64,000 nt of DNA. It comes from Nautilus pompilius (taxonomy: Eukaryota; Mollusca; Cephalopoda; Nautilida; Nautilidae). The stretch lies in assembly GCA_018389105.1 (NCBI GenBank), contig JACATO010000933.1, positions 682,001-746,000 on the forward strand. Direction: 5' to 3'. Numbering within the stretch: the stretch's first letter is position 1; every line of letters starts with the position of its first letter. A program made the translations under genes and the position numbers. This document shows positions 1-12,059 of this stretch, piece after piece. The notes beneath the pieces were generated by a model. That model was not told the origin of the DNA, did not search any database, and saw only the letters and a list, made by a program, of their open reading frames with translations.

Positions 1-1378
1 TGCTTATAATCTACTTTTAGACAGATTTGCTCAGTCTTTTTGAGAATGAACCTAGACTCATGACAATACAAAAAAGAACAAAATGAAGAAAAAGAAAATA
101 ATGTGGTGTGGGCTTTTGATTAACTCTTAACATAACAAGAAGTATTTTATTTAGATTTTAGTTGAAAGATGTTTGTTTCATTTTTATAAAAAATGCTATA
201 AATTAATCATAAAGCACTTGAAGTTTTTCCAACAATGATGGGTTACTCCCAATAAATCAGATCATTAATTAAGCTGGAATTATTTTAATGAATTATGCAT
301 TAAGGATATAATTTTCTTTTCTGATTCACTTGAAAACAAAATACAGTTAGTGTGGCATTTTACACTTTTGTTCATTACTTTCTACAGGTTTGTGAATAGG
401 AAATCGACTAAGATATAGTTCTTTACTCAAGGAATTTTCTTTGCCCTCATTAGCATATTTGATTAAAGAAAAAAAAAACAATAAAATATTATTCTAACAA
501 TTACCTCTGAGCAGCTCCAAGGGGAAGGCAAGTCAAAATATTTTTAATATTGAAAATGGAGTTGGAAGAGAAATTAATGAACAAATATATTAAATATTCT
601 TGGAGCACCAAGAAAAACTTTCTAGTTACAGGTTGTTACAATGATTGATGCAGGGAGATAGTTTGCATGGTTTAATTGTAAATAAGTGATTTTGTCACTA
701 TAGAATTTTAGATATTTTAAACTTTTTTTCCTATGGCTCATAAAGTGTAACAGGTTTAACTTACGAGGCTCAGTCACCATTGACTGTCTTCAGTTTCTTT
801 AGTAGCCTAAGATTGCTCAGTGTCAGACAACGCTTGACAAAAGGAAGATCATGAAGATGTCTAAAGACAAGATTTAAAAGTGGACAAAATCTAAACTATA
901 CTGCAGAGGAGAGTCTTTGTAGCCTGAAACTACAATTTATAGAGGCATTCAGTAGTAATTGTGTTTAGAAAAGGGTTTACCAATGACTTCAGGAATCCAC
1001 AAATGAGCAATTTTGGATTAGCATTATGTTAATCTATAGCCCTTTAAACTCATGAAATGACAGATCATTCTTGCTTGTTTAAAAAAAATTTTAAGTAGAG
1101 ATTTGATTGTGGTCATCTACCGAGCAGATGGATACTTATATTTGAATCATTCCAAGGCTATAGATATACATAGTCATCTAATAATTTATAACAAACATAC
1201 CTATCTATAGTTTACAGGAATGGGTGAGCTGCTTGAACAATGAAGAAACCCTAACTCTAACCCTGATATTACACAACTACCTAGCTCATCCCCAAAACAC
1301 TTCATAGGGTTCAGATCAAGATGGTCAGTCAAGCACAACAATATTGTTCATCCTTAGGTTTGAGTATTATCCTGCTGG
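1..1378. other. AT-rich intergenic stretch, nothing recognised
   Basis: No open frame, splice-flanked exon, repeat terminus or RNA gene was recognised on either strand. A short CCCTAA-like stretch near 1,246-1,263 is too short to mean anything. Confidence 0.5.
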
Positions 1379-1617
1379 CAGTGGTGGCCTTAGGGATTGG
1401 CAAAACTGCCCAGGGCCCAAAATTAGGATAGCCAAAAGGTTTAAATTTTCCCCTAACAAAACTGCTTTGTAGCTATGAGATGTAGTATTTTATGAAATTG
1501 TGAAATAGAAAAGAAATATATTCCTGTTATTATGCATAGTATTGTGGATCTCTTCTGAGGGGGGGCCCCCCAATGACTCTTTTGCCCAGGGCCCCACGAA
1601 CTCTAAGGCCACCACTG
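1379..1617. mobile_element. hAT-type MITE with terminal inverted repeats
   Basis: A non-autonomous element of about 239 bp. It begins CAGTGGTGGCCTTAG and ends with the exact reverse complement, CTAAGGCCACCACTG. A CAG start, a CTG end and GGGCCC-rich subterminal sequence are typical of hAT MITEs. The flanking octamers (cctgctgg, ccagctga) match at 6 of 8 positions, which suits a decayed 8-bp target duplication. There is no coding sequence inside. The terminal repeats are seen directly; the hAT assignment is inferred from terminus style and duplication length. Confidence 0.72.
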
Positions 1618-2609
1618 CCAGCTGAAATGTCAGGTATAATCCACATTGCTACTGAAGAACTAGCTGCAGATTACAGTACAAATACCAATGGACCATTAGA
1701 TTCTGGTTTAGAACCACTAGCTGTGTACAAACATTTGTGTATAGATTAGCACATTCATGGCACCAAAATTTACAGATATCAAATGCAGTAGCCTATGATT
1801 GCTCATGTGGAGAGCAGGAAATCCAGAGTCCTGGCATCAGCAAATTGCAAACTGAATTATTGCTTGTCTTAGAAAATGACATTAGTAAGTTTGTGACAAT
1901 GAAGATGCATCTGTGTTCTGTGTAAAAATTTATCTAATGTAATATAATCAGGATTGACATTGTATGGACTTCTTCACCTTGTTCATCTTTAGCCATTAGT
2001 GTTGCCTGTGACAGGATACAACATGTGATGGACACATGCACATACACACAGAAGTTGCAGGCCAAATTTGATAAAGGTCTACATCCAACATGCTTAAAAT
2101 AAGGTTTATTTTCATTTGAAGCAACATTTTATATGTAATCATTTTCACATTTCATGCAAAAATTTCTGTAGCTTTATTCAGCAATGTTTGTGCAACACAA
2201 AATAGGAAATCTGATGGCATCCATGTAATACTCTGTTAATTCAGATAATAGCAAATGTATAATTTCACTGGCATCATATTATTATTCATTTCTTGGAAGG
2301 AGTATTGTGTTTTATAGTGTTCAAATATATGAAGACTAAAAGTCAGCCATTTCTTCATTTCAAGCTAATTGATAAGTTTGTAGAAAATAAAATTAGGCTA
2401 TGGATTGATTCTCTTTCACAAAAAATTTTTTTTTCAAATTATTCATCCTTACAAAAATTAACTGCAACACAACTTTGTACTATTAATAATAATATTATAT
2501 ATTGTTAAAAATGTACAGCAAAGTTCAACATATTTAAATGCACTACATACCTAATGATTACAGTGGACAACAAAATGAAACTTTTTGTCTGCCACTGAGC
2601 AAAATGTGG
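1618..2609. other. Intergenic, nothing recognised
   Basis: AT-rich sequence with only short chance frames. A 71-codon plus-strand frame at 2,293-2,508 has low-complexity composition and no recognisable family. Confidence 0.4.
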
Positions 2610-3850
2610 GTGACCTTAGCTAATTTTTGGGTGCTGATTTCAAATCTGAAGTCAGAATTTGGCTAGGATGTCAGGTTTTTGAGGAATTTCACCACTAACA
2701 CTATATTATGACATGTTATATGAACTATATAAAGTTTGAACAACAATATTTGGTATTCAAATGTTTAATGTGAAACATTTGCCATGATCAGACTGATAAA
2801 AGTAGTATGGAAGATATGGAACACACTTAACTTACATAGTAGGTACATTCCAAATGTTTCAGACACTTGTTCTTGCACTTATGTGAGGTATCAGTCTCCC
2901 TTTGGAGAAACCAACAGTAATCACCCATCATGTTGGGATTTAATTTGCCCTGATATCTACTTTGCATCAACCTTGTGTCTTGGTGGAACCTTTCACCATG
3001 CTCATCACTGACAACCCCTAGATTGGCATCTTGATGTTTTTCCAACCAATGCAGAAAATGCATCTTTAGAGACATCCTGCCCCATTCACTAATATGCCAT
3101 TAGCATGTTTTCCACATACTCAGCATAGTGCTCAGCTCTATATTTGCCAAGAAAGTTCTGTACAACTAAAATAAATGCTTCCCATGCTGCAGACTCTAGT
3201 AGGTTCAGCTTATTTTTTTTTAACCAGTCACCACGCATGAGTTCTTGAATTTCGGTCCCCACAAAAGTTCCTTTGAGTTTAGCTTCACTTTTGTCAGCAC
3301 CAAACTTCTCTCTTAGGTACGTGAAGCCATCACTGTCTTTATTCATGGCTTTGACAAAATTTTTCATAAGGCCGAGTTTGATATGAAGTGACAGAAGGTA
3401 GATATTCTGAGGGTGCAACAATGGCATGTTGCACATTGTACTTGCCAACTATAGGTTCCTGTCTCATAGGCCAGTCTTTTTGAGTGTAATGGTTGGCGGC
3501 ATCACAGCTGTTCCAAAGACACAAGAAATGCATGTAGTTTGTGTACCCTAGCTGCACTCCAAGAGGAGGAGAAATAACTTTGACATCACCACAAATTTTC
3601 CATTTATGATCCAAATAACTCGTCATTTTCAAAAGGAGTTCCATTGACTCGTATGTCTCTTTCAAGCCAATTGCAGGAGCTATAGGAACCAAAGGTTTTT
3701 AGTTACCATGATGTAACAGCAGTTTTAAGGCTTAGTTTACTACAGTCTATGAATAACCTCCATTCATCAGTCACATGCCATAACTAAAAAATGTGACATC
3801 CAAGAGCAAAATGCTTTTCAGATTTGAAATCAGTGTGCAAAATACTACAA
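2610..3850 (-). mobile_element. Unnamed TIR-bounded element, copy 1 (uncharacterised DEHGERFHQD protein)
   Basis: A decayed element of about 1.24 kb. Its left end (about 2,610-2,690) and right end (about 3,784-3,850) are inverted copies of one another; the shared core is CAGATTTGAAATCAG and its complement. The minus strand between them carries pieces of one protein. In order, a segment with EWRLFIDCS lies near 3,750, one with KWKICGDVKV near 3,590 and one with IKLGLMKNFVKAM near 3,370. A segment with DEHGERFHQD, RYQGK and MGDYCW lies at about 2,900-3,010. I recall these phrases from multi-copy uncharacterised invertebrate proteins of about 400 aa, but cannot name a domain or activity. It is an old, broken copy. 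Copy 2 lies at 10,784-12,055 in the opposite orientation. Confidence 0.62.
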
Positions 3851-4440
3851 AGGAAGGGTGATAGTGTTCCGGAGGCAAAATCAATGTTGTTCAGTGTTAT
3901 TGGAAGCAAACCCAAATTAAGGACTTTTACTTATTTAGAACATCAATTATAAATTTTGAAAAATTCAGATGATTACCTAAAATTTTCTGTAAATTATCTG
4001 CAATAATAATAGAAAAACCAATGACTAATTGCTTGTTTTTTTGTTTTGTTTGGAGGAATTCTATTGACTAAATAAACTGACAGCATTTTGACTACTATTT
4101 GATCTTAACCCCACTTTAATTTACTTACTATAGAGATGGTCTTTGATCAGGATTGTCTGCCATCATTTTTATTAGTAGTATCAAATCCTTAGGAGTAAAT
4201 CTACAACATTGACAAAAATCTGTGTAAGTCTTAGTAATGATATGTTCCAATACATCTGTTAATGTGTATTCTGTGATACAATTCTACTGTTTTAGTAAAG
4301 TGTCACATATTCTATTTTTTTTTAAATTTTGGAATGATTCATCGTAGGATGACATAATGAAGATGACTGAACCGTAAGTTGTGTTTGTGTATCATATAGT
4401 ATATTCAGGTGAATGGACATTACAAATGGCAATGAGGATT
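3851..4440. other. Spacer before the Gypsy fossil
   Basis: AT-rich sequence between the unnamed element and the first gag-like sequence. A 5' LTR would be expected here, but I could not match it to the 3' LTR-like block near 10.1-10.6 kb. Confidence 0.35.
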
Positions 4441-7400
4441 AAGTTTATAAATAGTGAATAATAAAATGATGGCAGTAGATATTGGCGGAACTGCTGAATT
4501 TGATATATCTGGTAATCCAATGAGTATTGGTCTAAGATGAAGTAGATTAAATAGTTTAGATGTTATGCTGGCAAAAAAGAGTTATGAATACTGCTCAGAA
4601 ATTTAACTTATTATTGCAATTTGCTAGTGCAGAAGTTAAAGACAAACATGATCAGCTGAAAGTGAGTATCACTAGGTAAAAGTGATAGATGAAAGTGAAA
4701 GACCTGACATATACAAACAAGCATCCTACTACTCACTGATACTATGCTCCCAGGTGAATGTCACATACAAGAGGCATTTGTTTGATAAGATGGCACAACT
4801 AGAGGGTGAAACAATAGACCAGTATGTTTTAAGCTGTAGGAAAGGGCAGCACACTGTAATTTTACAGACAGAGATGACCAAATAAGAGATCAATTCATTC
4901 AGACATGTTTCTTTACTCAAGTATGCTGAAAATTACTTGAAAGGGGAAATGAATTGACATTGTAAGAATTGCAGCAAAAAGCCTATGCAGCTGATACTGT
5001 TGAATAGCAGATGTAAATTATGCATAACTAGGAAAGGGATAGAATACATGAAGTTGCAAGTGGTAGCTGGTTTTCAAGAGCCTGCCAGGATGGTGTATCA
5101 ACAGATATACAAGGGAACAAGGTATGCCAACATGTCTAGAATCCAAAGCAGAAGAGAAGAAAATGCAATAAAGAATACTGTTATGGCTGTAGTTATGAGG
5201 GCCACATAGCAAAAGGCCTGAGATAGAAATGATTGGTAACATTGATGGTATTAAAATGAATAGTGACTCTGGTGAAAGTACAGATATAATAGCTATGCAC
5301 CTATAAGAGCAAACTAAAAGAATAGTGCCAGTCACAAAAGAATTTGGTTCCAAAACACCATTACCCCTTAAAAGTACATTCACAGCCATGATTGAAGTTC
5401 ATGATAAGTGTGTTAATGCAGAGGTTTTGGTCAATGATGTAGAAAGCAACCCTCTTGGTAAGAAAACAACAAAATTTAAATATTGATACACCAGTGAGTT
5501 TAGTAACATCAAAGTCAGTCTATGACAAATATGAAGTGTTTTAGGTGTTGATAAATTGAATGATAGATAAATAGACATTCACATCAACAAAAATGTACCT
5601 AGTGTAGTTCAACCTTTTAAGCATACAGTATCCAGCCTTAAGAAAAGGACAGAAACTAAATTAGATGAGTATCTAGTAATGGATATGACAGAGCCTGTAA
5701 TAGGTCTGACAACTTGAGTGAGGTGGTTCTAAAGTCAAACAAGGAGATAAGAATCTATGTAGACACAAGGAAAGCAAATGAGGCAGTGATTAGGAAAAGA
5801 CACCCTATACCAACCACTGATGAAGTCTTACATGATCTCAAACAAAACAGCATTGTTGGGGATACAATCAGATGGAGTTAAGTTCAGAAGCCAGGACAAT
5901 CCTGTCCTTTAACACCCACAAAGAATTTTTCTGAATTAAGAGACAGGTGTTTTGGATAAGTGCAGCTTCAGATATATATATATATATATAATATATCAGA
6001 AAAAAAATAATCTATGATGTGTTTCAATATTCTGAAGATGTCCAGAATATATTTAATGACATAATGCATGCTTAGGAACATGACCAAAGACTTGGCTATA
6101 CTGAAGAAACTGCAAGATAAAAGACTTACATTGAACAAAACCAAATGGACCTTCATGGGACATTTACTATCTACAAGAAGCAGTACATTTCACTCTGGAT
6201 TTAGCTAAAATCTCTGAGCCCCTTACTAGGAAAGGCGTGCGTGCCATTTGTATTTGGAGAAGAACACAAGAAATCCTTGAATAAATTGAAGTAGAGAGTT
6301 GCTGATGCCAAAATAATAGCATATTTCCAGCTAGCTGTCAAGGCAAGTGTCATTTTAGATTTTACTCCAGTAACACTTGCTTTAGTACTTGTCCAAGATG
6401 ATAAAGAATAGAGAATCATCAGTTACACAAGTTTCAGCCTTACAAATGTAGAGCAAAGACATTCACAAACTGAAAAAGAGGTGCTAGTTTTATTATGGAT
6501 TACTTTTATGTTACTAAATTTTATTTTGTGATAGACCATAAGCCAGTTGAGATTGTTCAAAGTCTTCTGCAAGGTTAAAGAGACGAGTACCCAAGACACT
6601 TGCCTTATTCCTTCACAATGAAACATATGCTAGGATCAAAGAAAATAGACAAAAAACTAACTTAGGAGCATCCACTCACAGCAGAATAGCCAAACAGTAT
6701 GTCAGATTCATTGCAGAGTAAGCTGTCAAGAGTGTATCAATTCAATAAGTTGAGGATGCTTCAGCTACTGATCTAGAACTGAAGCAGCTACAAAGTTGTC
6801 TCTGCTAAGTGGAATTAAATCATGCACAGAAAATACCTCTCTTTCAAGGATGAATTGTGTGCAGTTAAGCAAGTAGTGCTTAGGGGAACAAGAATTTTAG
6901 TATCAGGATAACTCAGGCAGCATGTTACAGAACTTGCACATGAAGCCCATATGGGTATCTTAGGATTAATGAGGATGGTGAGAAACTTTACAAATCCTGC
7001 TATGGCTTTTAGATTGTAGAAAAGTGCAGCATACCTGCCAATAACCAGAACTGAAGTCCTACCTTGAAAAGGGCAAAGTCTGGCAGTGGACTATCTTTGG
7101 CCGATTGCCATCTAGTCATTCATTATATCTTTGCTGGAGTGTACTACTACTACAGTAGATACTATGAAGTCCACCACCATTATGAAGACCATAGAATTTG
7201 TACAGCCATCTAGTTACTATGATGGAATCTCAACAATTCCTGGCTGACCATGGGTAACTGGAACACCATAACTGTTCTATACTCAAACATTTAAAGATTG
7301 CACAAGCAGAGAGGAAAGACAGAAAAGAAAAGAGCAGCAGAAATGTATATCGTACATGACATGCAACTATTTGTGCTAGTCCAGCTGAACTTCTGTGTTA

Positions 7401-7579
7401 CAGTTGTGTAACACTCAAGGCACAGTGACAATGAAATGAAATCTAGAGGAAAGATTTATACTAATAAGAAAAGAGATGCTAAAGCAAATGATATTACAGT
7501 AAGAGATAAAGTCCTTGTGGAGCAGAAGGCAGAAAACAGGCTGACTACAGCCTACATTCCAGTACCCTATGAGGTAGTG

Positions 7580-9777
7580 CAGGGGTGGGCAAACATCAGC
7601 CCGCAAACGTTCTTGCACAGCGATGTCAATTTGTGCAGTCCCAAACATTCTTGCACAGAATAACGCACTTAATGAGACTACACTGAGATTTCACAACCAT
7701 GTTTAAACAGAAACGGATGATAGCAATGGACATAGTATTATTTTAAAATCTTTTAATATATACATTAACATATATTTCAAATTTTGTTATCCTAACAATG
7801 AGTGCTAGAAAAACTACAAAAAAAACGGAAAATTGAAGATGAATGCCGTACGTTTAACAAGGAATGGATGTACAAATATTTATTTACAAATATTAGAAGT
7901 GAAGCAGTGTGCCTAATATGTCATAACAGTGTTGCTGTTTTTAAGAAGTATAATTTGAAGAGACATTTTCAGACTGAGCTCAGAAATTTTGGAAGTAATT
8001 TATCAGAAAGTGAACTACAGTGAAAAGCCAATGATATGTTGAGAAGTTTAAAACAAGTTTTTTTAAAACAACCAACCATACAAGAGGCTGCCACAAAGGC
8101 GAGTTTTGTGCTTGCATATAAAATTGCCAAACATAACAAAGCATTTTCTGAAGCAGAATTTTTAAAGGACTATATACCTGATACTGTTGGTATTGCATGG
8201 CCAGAAGTCAGAACAAAAATTGAAGCTATATCTTCAAGGAGAACTGTAGTTTGTCGTATTGATGCCATTTCGCAGAATCTGTCAGAACAGCTACTTGAGG
8301 CTGGCAAGTCATTCAAGTGGTACTCACTGGCACTATTTGAGAGCACTGACATACAAGACACAGCACAACTGCTCGTGTTTATTAGAGGAATTGATGATAA
8401 TTTTGCAATTACTGAAGAGTTGCTGTCAGTTGAACTATTGAAGGACACCACAACTGGCCCAAGATTGTGCATGTTAAAAACTGCTTGGATGGATCTGGTT
8501 TACCTTGGAACGAGTTGGCAAGCATTACAACAGATGGTGCACCTGCATTAACAGGAAAACATGTTGGCCTCATAAAACTGCTTAATGACAAAGTGAAAAG
8601 TGAGCATCCACTTCATACTGTGTTATCATTCCATTGCATTATTTACCAGGAAAGTCTGTGTAAATCTGTCCTGGATTTCAAACATGTGATTGATCCTGTG
8701 GTATGTCATTAACTTAATTCAAGCCAGGGGACTAAATCACAGACAGTTCAGAAATCTGCTGGATGATATGGAGCGCGAATATTCAGATGTATTGTATCAT
8801 AGCAATGTACGTTGGTTAAGCCTGCAAAGTTTTGAGAAGTGTGTGGAATCTGAAAGAAGAAATTTTGCTCTTTCTTGAAATGAAGAACATTAGTTGTGAA
8901 TTTTTAAGTAACATGAAAAAGACAGAATGGGTGTGCGATTTAGCGTTCATAGTTGACATTTTCGACAAACTGATTGGACTGAGCATTAAGTTACAAAGCA
9001 AGGGTGTTTTTGCACATGAATTGTTTGTGGAAATTATATCATTTCAAATGAAACTAGCACTCTTTTCTAAACTGAGTGAGCACAACTTTGTGCATTTTCC
9101 CTTGTTACAGACACAGACTGTTCCACAAGTCTGTTAAAGAGAAATAGTCAGCAGGTATCTGCAGAGGATGAGTTTTCAAGGCAGTTTGCTGAGGTATTCC
9201 TTTTCATTTAATATTGAAGCAGCATCAGATGATCTCCAGTTGGAATTGATTGATTTCCAAGCAGACAATACTCTGAAGGAGAGTTCTAAGAATATGAAAC
9301 TAAATGAATTCTATGCATCACTCAGTACAGAGAAGTTTGGTAATTTGAAAAAGTTAGCCAGAAAAATGTATTCTTTGCTTCAACCTATATTTGTGAACAG
9401 ACTTTCTCATGTATGAACATTAACAAATCAAACAGATCTCTCCTAACAGACTCAATTTTGCACTCTGTCTTGCATATAACTACAAGCATGCTGAATCTTG
9501 ACAAACTTGTGCAGGATTGTGTGCAATTGCACAAATCTCATTAAGAGTTTAACTGTTCAGTAACATTTATAAAGCAACATAACATTAAATTCAGTTTTAT
9601 CTGTTGCTTTCTGTGTGTACCGAATAATACAGTTGCATGAATAATAATTGTATTTTTGTGTGAAAATAACTTTTAAATTTATTATTTAGTAAATTTAGTT
9701 TTTTGTCGAATGCAGCCCGCTAGTGACTTTAAGGATGTTCCATGTGGCCCCCGGGGAGAAAAGTTTGCCCACCCCTG
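7580..9777 (+). mobile_element. hAT transposon with 15-bp TIRs, inserted in the Gypsy fossil
   Basis: A complete-ended hAT element of about 2.2 kb. It begins CAGGGGTGGGCAAAC and ends GTTTGCCCACCCCTG, perfect 15-bp inverted repeats. The flanking octamers (aggtagtg, atgtagta) match at 6 of 8 positions. The plus strand encodes a BED zinc finger (7,802-8,023; CLIC followed by LKRHF), a transposase core (8,036-8,551), a DDE-region segment with TTDGAPALTGK and FHCIIYQESLCK (8,467-8,712), and a hAT dimerisation tail near 9,390-9,540 (ICEQTF then MNINKSNRS in the neighbouring frame). The coding region is split over several frames and is non-functional. It resembles the GTF2IRD2/ZBED-like hAT group. 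Confidence 0.85.
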
Positions 9778-10069
9778 ATGTAGTAGGTAAATAAGGTAAC
9801 AATGTGGCTGTTAGGTTCCAAGATGGTGTAGAGAAATTCTGCACACATGAGGAAGCATATGGAACAAGCTAAATGTGTGATTATACCTGAAGAACCTACC
9901 ATTGAGAATGAATCAGATAAGTTTAACATGATGGATATTCCCAATGAGTATGACTGTCAGAGACAAGTACCAAATACTCCTGAGAAGACTCAAAGTCAGA
10001 CCTGAGAGTAAAGTCAAGCCAAGCACATTTACAGACCATGTGTTAATTTAAGTATCCAAGATGAACTCT

Positions 10070-10600
10070 GCATGTTACTTAAAAGTATAGTTTTGAAACG
10101 TGTAAACATAATTTTAAAGGTGTTTTTCATTTAGCCTGAACTAACATTCTATAAGGTTAGAATAGACTTTATTTGATAATTATAATCACAGAATAATGAG
10201 TTCATCTATTTTAATTTAATAGCCATGTTATGTATAGTACCAGACAGACTGTCAACACTTAAAAGTATAGTGCTTTCAATTACCTCATTTAATAAATGAA
10301 ATTAAATGTGAATGCATAAGTTCGGCAGATTCTGTTAAGAAATAATGCCATTATAGAACTGTCAAAACATAAGCACATAGACTACTTATACAGGTATCAC
10401 AAATCTGTTTGATTTACATTGAATTTTTCTGTCCAACCTGTAGTAATTTAAAATGACTGCAAGTGCAATATTATCACTTACACTTTTTAAAATTAATTTT
10501 TATTTCAACCCATCTGTAAAATTTTCCAGATTTACTTTGTTCTTATTTCTGAAGAAAGAGAAAGGTACAATAAAAGCTCTTTTAACTGGCCTTGAACTAT
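10070..10600 (+). repeat. 3' LTR-like block of the Gypsy fossil
   Basis: Recognised because an independent copy exists at 63,300-63,810. The two share blocks such as TTTATTTGATAATT, a variant of TATAGAACTG.CAAA, and GTTCTTATTTCTGAA, in the same order and spacing. The similarity continues upstream into the end of the coding region. Exact LTR borders could not be fixed. Confidence 0.6.
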
Positions 10601-10783
10601 CCAGAAAATTCTGTTAATCATCATCTGATAACACTCAAATTTTCCAATGTTTTCAGAAACTACTGGTAGGTGATGCCAGCGTATGTCTTATAGATTGCAA
10701 ACAAAGTGTGCATGGTCTTGCATCTGAAATTTCTCCAGTTTTTAGCAATGATCACTGGCCAACATTTTTTTACTTTTTTCCTG

Positions 10784-12055
10784 CTGACTAAGATCTGACA
10801 CTTGTTTTTAACTAATTTTGGGGCACTGATTTAAAAAATAAAATCATTTTTTGCCTATCGCGTCAAGTTTTTGTTCTACAGGATCATTAAATGGTTAACT
10901 TTTTATTTGGTCAACAAGGAGAATACACGAAATATCTGTTTCTTGCGCATGTGGGATAGTAGAGCTAAGGACAAGCATTGGACTCAGAAAAACTGGCCAG
11001 TGAGAACATGCTTAAATGTCAGAGAACTGAATATCAAAAACCAACCACTAGTAGATCAGGTAAAAATCATCTTTCCTACTCTTCAAATCAAACTGGGTCT
11101 AATGAAGCAGTATGTTAAAGCTCTAAGCATAGGTGACTGTTTTAAGTACATATGCACAACATTTCCTAGCCTCAATCATGAAAAAATAAAAGCTGGTATG
11201 TTTGATGGACCATAAATCAGAAAACTGATGAGATCAGTGTTTGACGAGCTCCATGAATGATATGGAGAAAAGAGCATGGAATTCTTTCGTGGCTGTTGTG
11301 AAAAATTTCCTGGGAAACAAAAAAGCTGAAAATTAAAAAGATCTTATTCAAACATTTCTTAAGAATTTTTGTCGTCTAGGTTGCAACATGAGCATAAAGG
11401 TTCATTTTCTCAACAGTCATCTTGATAGATTTCTTGAAAATCTAGGTGACATAAGTGATGAGCAAGGTGAAGGATTCCATTCCATAAAGTTATACAAGCT
11501 AAGGAGGAGTTATACCAAGGAAGGTGGGATACTCACATGATGGCCGATTACTGTTGGAGTATTAAAAGAGACTCTCTGGAAATGAAGCACTCCAGAAAAG
11601 CCTATAATTGAAAATTTAATCCATGAAGGAAGAATGTGTCATTTACTGATATCAGTTAATGTAAATAAACCCATGTCTGTCATCGTTTTGTTTGTATGGT
11701 ATTCTAAATGAAATGATAAGAATATTCTGGATTAGTTTGTGCCCATTTTTGACTAAATTCATTCAATTCTAGCATCGATCTATATTTTGATCTGATGTCA
11801 TAGTTAACCAATATATTTGTTAATCTCAAAATTGATTCATGGTATTGTTTGTTGGAATGGTATTCTAAATAAAATGATAAGAATAGGATTGAGGTGATTG
11901 TGGAAATCATTGTAATTGGGTATTTTTTTATGGCGAGTGATCGAAAATGGGGGTATGCTGTAGAGCAAAAATTTGACATGATAGGCAAAAACCAATGTGA
12001 TATTTGAGTTCAGCACCCCCAAATTAGTCAGAAACAAGTCTCAGATATAAGTCAG
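10784..12055 (+). mobile_element. Unnamed TIR-bounded element, copy 2 (uncharacterised DEHGERFHQD-family protein)
   Basis: A decayed element of about 1.27 kb bounded by inverted repeats of about 98 bp at 10,784-10,881 and 11,958-12,055. Matching blocks include TTTTTGCCTATC, CTACAG and TAATTTTGGGG-like sequence. The plus strand carries the same protein family as copy 1. A segment at 10,871-11,215 contains MWDSRAKDKHW and QIKLGLMKQYVKAL, corresponding to IKLGLMKNFVKAM in copy 1. Further on, about 11,500-11,610, lies RWDTHMMADYCWSIKRDS in the neighbouring frame. Both size and terminal repeats agree with copy 1. The copy is broken. Function is unknown; a mobile or passively moved gene is inference. 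Confidence 0.65.
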
Positions 12056-12059
12056 TAAA

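Larger units (their letters stand above)
4440..10600 (+). mobile_element. Ty3/Gypsy LTR retrotransposon fossil, interrupted by a hAT insertion
   Basis: An old, heavily broken Ty3/Gypsy element on the plus strand. Recognisable parts run in the expected order. Gag-like sequence lies at about 4,460-4,950 (VTYKRHLFDKMAQLEGETID resembles Gypsy gag), followed by a degenerate CCHC knuckle near 5,160-5,215. Protease-like sequence lies at about 5,230-5,470, RT and RNase H at about 5,640-6,650, and integrase-like sequence from about 6,900 to 7,570, resuming at 9,778-10,060. A 3' LTR-like block spans about 10,070-10,600. A hAT transposon sits inside the integrase end (7,580-9,777), so the Gypsy is the older insertion. 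Breaks are numerous. A related 3' end occurs at 63,240-63,810. Confidence 0.75.

Noticed and set aside
1246-1263. Telomere-like CCCTAA units
   Set aside because: Only about three imperfect units in AT-rich DNA; too short for an interstitial telomere.
5968-5990. (TA)n tract as a regulatory site
   Set aside because: Simple repeat inside the Gypsy fossil; no further signal.
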